From: Zoogloea sp. 1C4
GTDB taxonomy: Bacteria; Pseudomonadota; Gammaproteobacteria; Burkholderiales; Rhodocyclaceae
Direction: 5' to 3'
Assembly (NCBI RefSeq): GCF_009469605.1
Contig: NZ_SSXU01000001.1
Location: forward strand, 372,001 to 436,000
DNA length: 64,000 bases
Positions 53,155 to 59,951 of the stretch are shown piece by piece; positions within the stretch are counted from its first letter, which is position 1, and every line of letters starts with the position of its first letter. The notes below the pieces were generated by a model. The model saw nothing but the letters and a program-made list of their open reading frames with translations. It searched no databases and was not told the origin of the DNA. The position numbers were made by a program, and so were the translations under genes.

Positions 53155-53184
53155 GATGGGAATCTCCTGAGTGAGGGGCGCAGA

Positions 53185-54573
53185 TCAGCGTTCGCCGCGG
53201 CGACGCAGTTCGTCCTGGCTGAAGGTGGCGGCGTTGACCCGGCCTTCCTTGCCGGCGGTGAGGTCGAGCACCTCGCCTTCGGCGGTCCAGTTGTCGGTCA
53301 CGTAGCGACGGGCCACGAGGTCGTACATCTGGTATTCGTAGGACATGCAGGCGCCCACTTCAGGCGCGGCCCACAGGCTGCCTTCCTGCACGCGCCACAG
53401 GTTGCCCTTGGCGTCGTACATATCCACGTGGAGCAGCGCCCACGAATCCTCATCCACGAAGAACACCCGCTTGGCAAAGCTGTGCCGCTTGTCGCCCTTC
53501 ACCGTGGCCTCGACCACCCACACGCGGTGGGTCTCGTAGCGCATGAAGTCGCGCTTGACGTACTCGGGCCCGAGCATGTCCTTGAACTTGTTCTTCTTGT
53601 CGATGAGCTTGTAGGAGTTGTACGGGACGATCATCTCCTTCTTGCCCACCAGCTTGAAGTCGTAGCGGTCGGGCGCGCCGGTGAACATGTTGATCTGGTC
53701 GACGAAGTACAGGTTGTCGAAGCCGGCGATCGGGTTGTCGTAGGCGAAGGTGGGCGAACGGCGCACGCGGCGCTGGCCGGGGAAGTAGATCCAGGCGTCC
53801 TGGGGCTTGTCGAGGTAGGCGTGGATCAGGTAGCCCTCACCCGCACGGGACGGTGGCGAGAGCACGTCGTAGAGCAGCTTCGAGTCGATGCCTTCCACGT
53901 CCTTGAGGGTGGTGGTCTTGGGATCGTTGAACGGGTAAAGCTCAAAGGACCACTGGCGGGTCTCGACGATGGAGCCGTCCTTGTCGGGCATCAGCGCGGC
54001 GATCTGGGCGCGGCGGCCGAGGCCGGTGTAGCGGGTCTTGTAGTTCCACAGCACCTCGACGCCGCTCTTGGGGATCGGGAAGGGCACGCCGGCGCCGTAG
54101 GCCTGCTCGAGCCGCCAGCCGTCGTCGCCGATCCTGGCGTAGGTGGCGTTCTTCTTCGTGCGCTCGGCCACGATGTCCGGCGCCGGGCAGCTGCGGTGGC
54201 TGGGGTATACGTCCAGCTTGTAGCCCTTGTAGGCCTTGATGAGGGCGGCCTGGCCCGGGGGCACCTTGTCGGCGTACTTGTCGAGGTTGGACGCGTCCAC
54301 CGAGTACAGCGGCTTGTCGTCCTTGTAGGGGTCGAGGCGGCCGGGCTTCCAGCCGGCGGGCGCCTTGGTCATGCCGCCGTCCCAGGCGGGCACGGCGCCG
54401 TCCTTGCTGGCGGCCTTCTCGGCGCCGACGGGGGTGAGATCCTTGCCCAGGCGGGCGGCGTCCTGCTCGGAGACCGCCGCCGTGGCAGTGGCGGAAAGCG
54501 TGGCGGAAAAGGCCAGCGCGAGGGCGGCGCCCACGATGCGCGGCCTGAAGGGGGTGGGGGCGTGTGTGTGCAT
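53185..54573 (-). CDS. DUF1329 periplasmic protein (LolA/LolB-like fold)
   Basis: 462 residues from MHTHAPTPFRPRIVGAALAL; signal peptide to about residue 33 (ATAA). The DUF1329 opening VSEQDAARLGKDLTPVGAEK is present, and later YFPGQRRVRRSP and DRYDFKLVGKKEMIVPYNSY. Structural relatives are the lipid-carrying LolA/LolB folds, so it may carry a hydrophobic molecule across the periplasm. Its neighbours (two cytochromes upstream, the DUF1302 barrel downstream, then RND) suggest a transport unit. The start codon was chosen for the signal peptide. Confidence 0.85.
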   Translation of the reverse strand: MHTHAPTPFRPRIVGAALALAFSATLSATATAAVSEQDAARLGKDLTPVGAEKAASKDGAVPAWDGGMTKAPAGWKPGRLDPYKDDKPLYSVDASNLDKYADKVPPGQAALIKAYKGYKLDVYPSHRSCPAPDIVAERTKKNATYARIGDDGWRLEQAYGAGVPFPIPKSGVEVLWNYKTRYTGLGRRAQIAALMPDKDGSIVETRQWSFELYPFNDPKTTTLKDVEGIDSKLLYDVLSPPSRAGEGYLIHAYLDKPQDAWIYFPGQRRVRRSPTFAYDNPIAGFDNLYFVDQINMFTGAPDRYDFKLVGKKEMIVPYNSYKLIDKKNKFKDMLGPEYVKRDFMRYETHRVWVVEATVKGDKRHSFAKRVFFVDEDSWALLHVDMYDAKGNLWRVQEGSLWAAPEVGACMSYEYQMYDLVARRYVTDNWTAEGEVLDLTAGKEGRVNAATFSQDELRRRGER

Positions 54574-54608
54574 GATGATGACTCCCTGTCGAAGGTTTGA
54601 ATCGATGG

Positions 54609-55055
54609 CTAGCGGATCGTGATGCCCTGCCCGGCGAGCCGGGTGACGATGGCCGCCCGCTCTCCGGCCACGTTGTCCAGCGGGGCGCTGCGCAAGGCGG
54701 TGACCTCCACCTCGGTGTAGGGGACGAAATCCGCCGGCAGGGTGGGCGCCGAGAAGCTGCGCACCATCCAGTTGAGGAGCCGGGTGACCTCCCGGTTGGA
54801 GAGGGCGGAATTCGAGGTGCCTGGCACCTTCACGAGAAAGGCCCGGCCCTCGGGCAGCTTGAGGAAGTGGCCGAGCTGGCCGCGCATATCGGGCACGCCG
54901 GAATCCGGCGCGCCGTGGCCGTCGGCCTGGTGGCAGCCGGCGCAGTGCAGGATGTACTGCATCCGTGCCGTGTGGTCGGCGTCGGCCACGGCCGGCCCGG
55001 CGGCCAGCCCACCGCCCGTGAGGGCGACAGCCAAGGCGAGCCGGGCGGCCTTCAT
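54609..55055 (-). CDS. Periplasmic c-type cytochrome (second of a pair)
   Basis: 148 residues. Signal peptide to about residue 24 (AVADA). A single haem site CAGCH (in ILHCAGCHQADGHG) lies close to the N terminus, and candidate axial Met residues occur in VPDMRG and NWMVRS. It starts with ATGA overlap on the preceding cytochrome gene, so the two are translationally coupled. In this setting it is a likely electron acceptor of the amine dehydrogenase. It is too small and single-haem to be a MauG-type maturation enzyme. Confidence 0.85.
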   Translation of the reverse strand: MKAARLALAVALTGGGLAAGPAVADADHTARMQYILHCAGCHQADGHGAPDSGVPDMRGQLGHFLKLPEGRAFLVKVPGTSNSALSNREVTRLLNWMVRSFSAPTLPADFVPYTEVEVTALRSAPLDNVAGERAAIVTRLAGQGITIR

Positions 55056-55528
55056 GACCCGCTCCCTTTGCCAACCGTGCCGCCCGCACCCGCAGCCCCG
55101 TCGCGCAGCTTGCGCACCTGATGGGGCGCGAGCTGCTCGGCCCGGGCCTCGGCCAGGTCGGCCGCGGTGTAGGGCTGGTGGGTGTCGGGCAGCGTGCCGG
55201 CGTTGAAGCTGCCGACCACGTGGTTGAGCACCGCCGCCAGATCGGCGTCCGGCAGCTGGGCGAAGGACGGCATGGAGCCGGTGTAGCGCGTGCCCTGCAC
55301 GGTGATCGGGCCGACCATGCCGTGGGTGACCACCCGGGGCAGGTAGCCGCGGCCGGCCACCTGCAAGCGTTCGCCCAGGGTGCCGGCCAGCGGCGGGGCG
55401 ATCCCCGGCAGGCCGGTGCCGCCCGGCTGGTGGCACATCACGCAGTGGGTGGCGAAGACCGCGGCGCCGTCGGTGGCCGCCGCGGGCAAGGCCGCTGCAC
55501 AAAGAAGGCTGGCGAGCAGGGTACGCAT
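55052..55528 (-). CDS. Periplasmic c-type cytochrome (first of a pair)
   Basis: 158 residues from MRTLLASLLCAAALPAAATD; signal peptide of about 18 residues. One haem site CVMCH (in ATHCVMCHQPGG) and a candidate Met ligand in GSMPSFAQL give a class I cytochrome c. It lies 14 bp after the small subunit gene of the amine dehydrogenase and overlaps the next cytochrome by 4 bp. I infer the immediate electron carrier in place of azurin/amicyanin, for which no gene is visible here. Confidence 0.87.
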   Translation of the reverse strand: MRTLLASLLCAAALPAAATDGAAVFATHCVMCHQPGGTGLPGIAPPLAGTLGERLQVAGRGYLPRVVTHGMVGPITVQGTRYTGSMPSFAQLPDADLAAVLNHVVGSFNAGTLPDTHQPYTAADLAEARAEQLAPHQVRKLRDGAAGAGGTVGKGSGS

Positions 55529-55542
55529 GGCGGGCCTCACCC

Positions 55543-56070
55543 TCAGCCTTCGGCCACGCCGACCACCGCCGCGAGCGTGCAGTGGAACATCGTCGAGTCG
55601 TTGGACATGCACCAGTTGATGTCGTTATGCACGCCCATCCGGTAGGCCGGCCGTTCCCGCTCGTTGGTGTTGCACAGGCAGCGTCCGCAGGCGGTCTTGC
55701 CGCAGCAGTCGTTGTAGCTGATGAGGTAGTCCTTGCCGTCGTCCGGGTTGCGGCAGGTGCCGATCCAGGCGACCTTGGAGGCCTCGGTGCCCGGCGGGCA
55801 GGTGGCGGCGGTGCCGCCGCAGCACGAGCACAGGTAGCCGTCCTGGGCGCAGTAGCGCCAGTATTCGCAGTCCTGGTCGCCGGGCTTGGCGTTGGCGGCC
55901 TTGCGGGCGGCGCCGGCGGCGGCCTGGGCGGTGCGGTCGAAGGGCAGCACCGGCAGCACGAAGGCGGTGCCGACCATCAGCTTGCCGATGCGGATCAGCG
56001 CGCCGCGGCGGGAGCTCTGCTGGGCTACCTTGCGGGTCTTCCGCTCGAACAGGTCATCGAGCCATTTCAT
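55543..56070 (-). CDS. aauA: Aromatic amine dehydrogenase, TTQ-bearing small subunit
   Basis: 175 residues. A twin-arginine signal (QQSSRRGALIRIGKLMVG) leads to a Cys-rich mature part with 14 Cys. The two Trp that form tryptophan tryptophylquinone are Trp102 (SKVAWIGTC) and Trp153 (NDINWCMSN). They are 51 residues apart, as in methylamine dehydrogenase (57 and 108). The catalytic base is Asp121 in YLISYNDCCG. With the large subunit it deaminates primary amines in the periplasm. Methylamine dehydrogenase is the alternative, but the cytochrome partners and the phenylacetaldehyde-type dehydrogenase favour an aromatic substrate. Confidence 0.92.
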   Translation of the reverse strand: MKWLDDLFERKTRKVAQQSSRRGALIRIGKLMVGTAFVLPVLPFDRTAQAAAGAARKAANAKPGDQDCEYWRYCAQDGYLCSCCGGTAATCPPGTEASKVAWIGTCRNPDDGKDYLISYNDCCGKTACGRCLCNTNERERPAYRMGVHNDINWCMSNDSTMFHCTLAAVVGVAEG

Positions 56071-56098
56071 GGTTGTCTCTCCTTGGGGTTGGGAGCGG

Positions 56099-56695
56099 TC
56101 AGGCGTGCTGGTGGTCGATGAAGTCCTGCACCGAGGCGACGCCCATCTCCTTGGCGGTGAAGAGGCTCTCGAGCTGCTCGCGGGAGTTCACCAGGCCCTT
56201 GGCCACCACCCGGCCGTGCTCGTTGAGGAGCACCGCGTAGGGCAGCTTGGCCACCCGGTAGGCGATGCCGGGCTCGCTGGACAGCACGTAGGGGAATTCC
56301 TTCAGGTCGGCTTTCTCGTAGAAGGCCAGGTGCTCGGGCTGCTCGCCGTCGGAGGTGAGCACCACGCGCAGCCAGTCCTGTTCGGTGCGATTGACCGAGC
56401 GGAGGATGGGCAGCAGCTTCTTGCACACCGGGCAGGTGGGCGACAGGAAGAACAGCAGCGTGCTCTTGTCGGCCGGGCGGCCGATGGTGACGCGGGTGTT
56501 GCCCACCAGCGCCGGCAGGTCGAACACCGGTGAGGCCTCGCCGACCTTGGGGCCGGTGTCCATCATCAGCGCGCCCATCGGGGCCACGCGCTCGTACAGC
56601 ACGCCAATCTGGCGGGCCAGGGCAAACAGTCCGACGAGGGCGGCCAGGACGGCGATCCACAGCAGGACGTTCGAAATCATCAGGGCTTCGGTCAT
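56099..56695 (-). CDS. aauD: MauD-like thioredoxin-fold maturation protein
   Basis: 198 residues. An N-terminal membrane anchor (about residues 8-27) precedes a thioredoxin fold with the redox pair Cys88/Cys91 in FLSPTCPVCKKLLP. In the mau/aau systems MauD and MauE are needed to form the disulfides of the small subunit. It starts 2 bp after the aauE stop and lies 28 bp upstream of aauA, the canonical B-E-D-A order. Confidence 0.9.
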   Translation of the reverse strand: MTEALMISNVLLWIAVLAALVGLFALARQIGVLYERVAPMGALMMDTGPKVGEASPVFDLPALVGNTRVTIGRPADKSTLLFFLSPTCPVCKKLLPILRSVNRTEQDWLRVVLTSDGEQPEHLAFYEKADLKEFPYVLSSEPGIAYRVAKLPYAVLLNEHGRVVAKGLVNSREQLESLFTAKEMGVASVQDFIDHQHA

Positions 56696-56697
56696 GA

Positions 56698-57324
56698 TCA
56701 GTTCCTCTCAAGAAAACGCAGGGCCGCCCCAAGTTTTCTTGCCCCCCTCGGGGGGCGGGCCGGGCTGGGCCCGGCCTTGGGGGCGCTAAGTTGAATCAGG
56801 CGGGGGTGGTTGGCCATCAGCTGGTTGGCAGTGGCGTAGAGGCCGAACAGGGCGAGGGTGCCGCCGGCGACGGTGAGGTAGTCGATCCACATCAGGTCGC
56901 GGCTGCCGCCGTCCTGTCCGCCGAGCACGGCGAGGATCATCAGCAGGGTGTTGCGGGCGGGGAGCGCCCAGCTGAGGGTGGTGTGCCCCCCTGCTCCGCC
57001 GCAGCCGCAGTCGATGTCGGTGTGGCCGCGCAGCAAGTTGGCGACGACGCCGGCGGTGGCAAGGCCGAGCACCGCCACCGACAGCACCAGCCCGACGCTG
57101 CGGGTGGCGTCCAGCAGCAGGGCGACGCCGGCCACCGCCTCCAGCACCGGGAAGGCCCGGGCGAAGAGCGGCACCAGGGCCTCGGGCAGCAGCCGGTACA
57201 GGTCGACCGATGCCTCGAAGACCGCCAGGTCACGCAGCTTCTGCCACGCCCCGGTGAGCAGCACCACCGCGATCGCCGCCCCGCAGGCGCGGGCCAGCAC
57301 GGGGTCAAGAGCCAGGGCGTCCAT
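56698..57324 (-). CDS. aauE: MauE-like membrane protein for small-subunit maturation
   Basis: 208 residues with four membrane segments. A Cys pair in TDIDCGCGGAG fits the DoxX/MauE redox role with MauD. The start overlaps the aauB stop by one base (TGATG). The last 22 or so residues, after RLIQLSAPK, are Pro/Arg/Ala-rich and are encoded by a repeat made of two perfect hairpins (56741-56776), so the true family end is probably near residue 187. This is an insertion of a repeat into the 3' end that kept the frame open. Confidence 0.9.
   Translation of the reverse strand: MDALALDPVLARACGAAIAVVLLTGAWQKLRDLAVFEASVDLYRLLPEALVPLFARAFPVLEAVAGVALLLDATRSVGLVLSVAVLGLATAGVVANLLRGHTDIDCGCGGAGGHTTLSWALPARNTLLMILAVLGGQDGGSRDLMWIDYLTVAGGTLALFGLYATANQLMANHPRLIQLSAPKAGPSPARPPRGARKLGAALRFLERN
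56741..56776. repeat. Double-hairpin G/C repeat inside the aauE 3' end
   Basis: GCCCCCC-TC-GGGGGGC (56741-56756) is followed directly by GGCCGGGC-TGG-GCCCGGCC (56758-56776), two perfect stems. This pattern resembles intergenic repeats common in betaproteobacteria. Here it is translated as the tail of aauE. A related G/C hairpin occurs at 6940-6958. Confidence 0.65.
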
Positions 57325-58466
57325 CAGTGCAGCTCCATCTGGGTGGGCGTCTCGCCGATGCCTTCCATGCGCTTGGCGAGGGCGAGCTTGCCCTTGGCAT
57401 CGAACACCGCGATGGCGGCCTTCACGCCGTCGTAGGCAAACAGGCGGGCACCGTCGCCCTGGCTCACGGCCAGCGCGATGGCGTTGTTGCCGGGGGTGCG
57501 GGCGACGCGCTTCTTGCTGGCCAGATCGACGGTCCAGATCTCCTTGGCCGGCGTCTTGTGACTGCCCTCGAAGCCCTTGTCGTGCATCCCCACGAACAGC
57601 CGGCCGCTGGCGTTGTGCTGGGCGATCAGCTGGTAGCCGCCGGGGCGCCAGCCCTGCTTGCGGTCGGCGGCGGAGAGGATCGACCAGGGGGCGTCGAAGC
57701 TCGCCACCTCGCCGCCCACGTGGGCGGTGTAGACATCGCCCAGGAAGGACACGAAGCGGTAGGTGTCGCCGTCCTGCTCGCCGTGGATGAAGATCGGGTC
57801 CTTGTCGGCGTCGAAGAACTTCGCGCTGCGCTTCTGGCTGGCGACCTGGCCGGCGGCGTCGAGGCTGACGGTGAGCAGCGTGCCGTCGCCGCAGACGGTG
57901 GAGAAGCGCCCGCCGGTGGTGGCCGCCGGCAGGATGCTCCAGCAGCCGGGCGTCGCCACCTCGGCCACCATCTGGCGCTCCTTCAGGTCGATCACCCCCA
58001 CCGAGGTGGCCGGGGTGGCGAACTGCACGAACAGCCAGCGCCCGTCGCTAGAGGGCCGGATCGTGCCCTTGTAGTTGAGCGACTGGGCATGGCGCGGCGG
58101 GATGGCGATCTCGCCGGTCTTGGCGAGGGTCTGGGCGTCATGCACGTCCACCACGTCGGTACGGGTGCCGTGGTTAAGGCGCGTGTAGTAGGTGGTCGCA
58201 ACGAAGATTTCCTTGCGATCAGCCGACAGGATGGCCTGGCCGGCGTAGCCCGTGGCGATCACCCCTTCGTAGCGCAACGAGGTGCCATCCACCACGTGCA
58301 GGCGTCCATCCACGATGTGGCCAATGGAAACGTCCGACAGATAGATGCGATACGGATTGGCCGGCGGCAACTTGCCGGTGGTTATCGCTTCCGGAGCCAG
58401 TTCGGCGCTGGCGCCGGCACACAGGCCCAGCAACAGCAAGCTCCCCGCTAACGATTTTCGAAGCAC
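57324..58466 (-). CDS. aauB: Aromatic amine dehydrogenase large subunit
   Basis: 380 residues. The start is GTG with AAGGAGG 5 bases upstream; a longer open frame upstream lacks such a site. A signal peptide of about 22 residues (ending SAE) precedes a seven-bladed propeller typical of MADH/AADH heavy chains: PYRIYLSDVSIGHIVDGRLH, then CWSILPAATTGGRF and GEQDGDTYRFVSFLG. The large subunit scaffolds the TTQ small subunit as an a2b2 enzyme in the periplasm. It is the first gene of the leftward run, 354 bp from the divergent AraC gene. Confidence 0.92.
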   Translation of the reverse strand: MLRKSLAGSLLLLGLCAGASAELAPEAITTGKLPPANPYRIYLSDVSIGHIVDGRLHVVDGTSLRYEGVIATGYAGQAILSADRKEIFVATTYYTRLNHGTRTDVVDVHDAQTLAKTGEIAIPPRHAQSLNYKGTIRPSSDGRWLFVQFATPATSVGVIDLKERQMVAEVATPGCWSILPAATTGGRFSTVCGDGTLLTVSLDAAGQVASQKRSAKFFDADKDPIFIHGEQDGDTYRFVSFLGDVYTAHVGGEVASFDAPWSILSAADRKQGWRPGGYQLIAQHNASGRLFVGMHDKGFEGSHKTPAKEIWTVDLASKKRVARTPGNNAIALAVSQGDGARLFAYDGVKAAIAVFDAKGKLALAKRMEGIGETPTQMELH

Positions 58467-58612
58467 GTTTTCCTCCTTCTTGCTGCGGTGCCCGAACCGT
58501 CGTCTCTCTCTGTCGGGGGCACCTGTCAGTCGTCCCGCCCGGGCAATCCCGGGGCGGGTTTCCCGCGTTCCGGACATGGCGTTCCGGGCTGCGGTTGGAG
58601 GCATAGTGGGGG

Positions 58613-58679
58613 CTACCCAAAAAGGGCGCTATCCAATATCGGCAATTCCAATCTGGTGCAAGTGTCTGTCCAAAAAGGG
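58613..58679. promoter_or_regulatory. Two direct repeats between aauB and the AraC gene
   Basis: CTACCCAAAAAGGG (58613-58626) and CTGTCCAAAAAGGG (58666-58679) share the pattern CT-NN-CCAAAAAGGG. They are 53 bp apart, about five helical turns, in the 354-bp divergent region, and form paired same-face sites suited to AraC-family binding. Candidate control sites for aauB and the AraC gene. Confidence 0.55.
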
Positions 58680-58820
58680 GATTTTTGTGTGCACTGCACC
58701 ATCGTTGTGCGCCGCACAACAAGAGTTACAAGACCCTTGCGGATTTGGGGCAATTGGTATTACTTTGATTTTAAGAGTCGTAAGACCGCCCCAAACCACA
58801 CCAAAACAGAGAGCACAGCC

Positions 58821-59828
58821 ATGGACTTGCACCCCAGGAGAAGCGGCACCGAACCCGGCCCGTTCAGCGCATTTGCCACCACCCAAACCGAAGACGCCCA
58901 CGAGCACGCATGCAGCCTGCAACAGTGGATCCAGGCCTACGAACAGCTCTCGCCAGGCCGCTTCAACGGCGAGATCGAAGAGGCCTGGTTCGGCAATGTG
59001 CAGGTATTCCGTGAGCGTACGAACCAGATGGTTCACGAGGCCGGATCTTCCTGGAAAGGCTCGCGGACATTCGGGATTCCACTGAACCTCGAAGGCCAGG
59101 GCTGGTACTGCGGCGAGTCCTTCGACCGGGACACGATGCTCACCTTGCATGGCGGCGAGGAGCTTGATTTCCGCACCCCGCGGCAGCTCGACGTGGTGGC
59201 CATCACCACCCACAAGGAAGTCTTCAACAATTACGCCCTGCGCACCAAAGGCCGCGACATCGAAGCCGAACTCGGCAAGCGGCGGATCATCCCCAGCAGC
59301 GCCGAGAAGATGCAGGAGCTCAGCGCCCTGCTCCTCACCGTGCTCGACACCGCCCGCAACACCCCGCACATTCTTGGGCACGCCGCCATGCGCAAGGCGA
59401 TGGAGCACGCCATCTTCGACAGCCTGCTAGCCGTAATCGGCAACGGCGTCGATGCACTCCGTCCGCCATCCACCAGCCAGGCCCGCCGCCAGATCGTCGA
59501 TCGCGCCCGGGAATACATGCGCCACCACGTGAACGAGCCCATCACCGTGGCCGACCTGTGCGCCGAACTCAACGTCTCCCGCCGCACCCTGCAATACAGC
59601 TTCCAGGACGTGCTCGACGTGAATCCGGTGAGCTTCCTGCGGGCCATGCGCCTCAACGGCGTGCGCCGCGCCCTGCGTAACGGGGACGGCCGCGAATCAG
59701 TCACCGACGTGGCGCTGCAGTGGGGCTTCCTGCACCTCTCCCACTTCGCCGCCGACTACAAGGCGATGTTCGGCGAGCTCCCTTCCGAAACCCTCCGGCG
59801 CCGGCTGGGCGTGCCGGATGCAAGCTGA
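58821..59828 (+). CDS. AraC family transcriptional regulator, EutR-like
   Basis: 335 residues from MDLHPRRSGTEPGP. The N-terminal 200 residues are the EutR/FeaR-like sensing domain, with VFRERTNQMVHEAGSSWKGS and a central SRTFGIPLN. The C-terminal AraC DNA-binding domain has both helix-turn-helix units: TVADLCAELNVSRRTLQYSF and VTDVALQWGFLHLSHFAADY. It is divergent from the aauB operon, so it likely activates it in response to an amine or aldehyde, as FeaR does for tyramine oxidase in E. coli. Inducer inferred. It ends at a strong bidirectional terminator. Confidence 0.88.
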   Translation: MDLHPRRSGTEPGPFSAFATTQTEDAHEHACSLQQWIQAYEQLSPGRFNGEIEEAWFGNVQVFRERTNQMVHEAGSSWKGSRTFGIPLNLEGQGWYCGESFDRDTMLTLHGGEELDFRTPRQLDVVAITTHKEVFNNYALRTKGRDIEAELGKRRIIPSSAEKMQELSALLLTVLDTARNTPHILGHAAMRKAMEHAIFDSLLAVIGNGVDALRPPSTSQARRQIVDRAREYMRHHVNEPITVADLCAELNVSRRTLQYSFQDVLDVNPVSFLRAMRLNGVRRALRNGDGRESVTDVALQWGFLHLSHFAADYKAMFGELPSETLRRRLGVPDAS

Positions 59829-59885
59829 ACGACAGACTTCTGACCGACATCGGCAACGCGCCCTGCCCCATCCGGCGCAAAAAAA

Positions 59886-59912
59886 AGAAAGCCCTCGATT
59901 TGAGGGCTTTCT
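59886..59912. terminator. Bidirectional rho-independent terminator
   Basis: An 11-bp stem (59886-59896 with 59902-59912) built on AAAGCCCTC and GAGGGCTTT, with loop GATTT, flanked by an A-run on the left and T-rich bases on the right. It lies between the convergent AraC and sigma-54 activator genes and should stop both. Confidence 0.88.
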
Positions 59913-59951
59913 GCTTTGGTGCAAAGGCTAGCCGGCAGTCGCCGGGCGGGG

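Noticed and set aside
55052-55528. One of the cytochromes as MauG
   Set aside because: MauG is a di-haem protein of about 370 residues; each gene here has one CxxCH and about 150 residues.
59886-59912. Possible small RNA or riboswitch between the AraC and activator genes
   Set aside because: The only structure is a simple strong hairpin with flanking A and T runs, fully explained as a bidirectional terminator.
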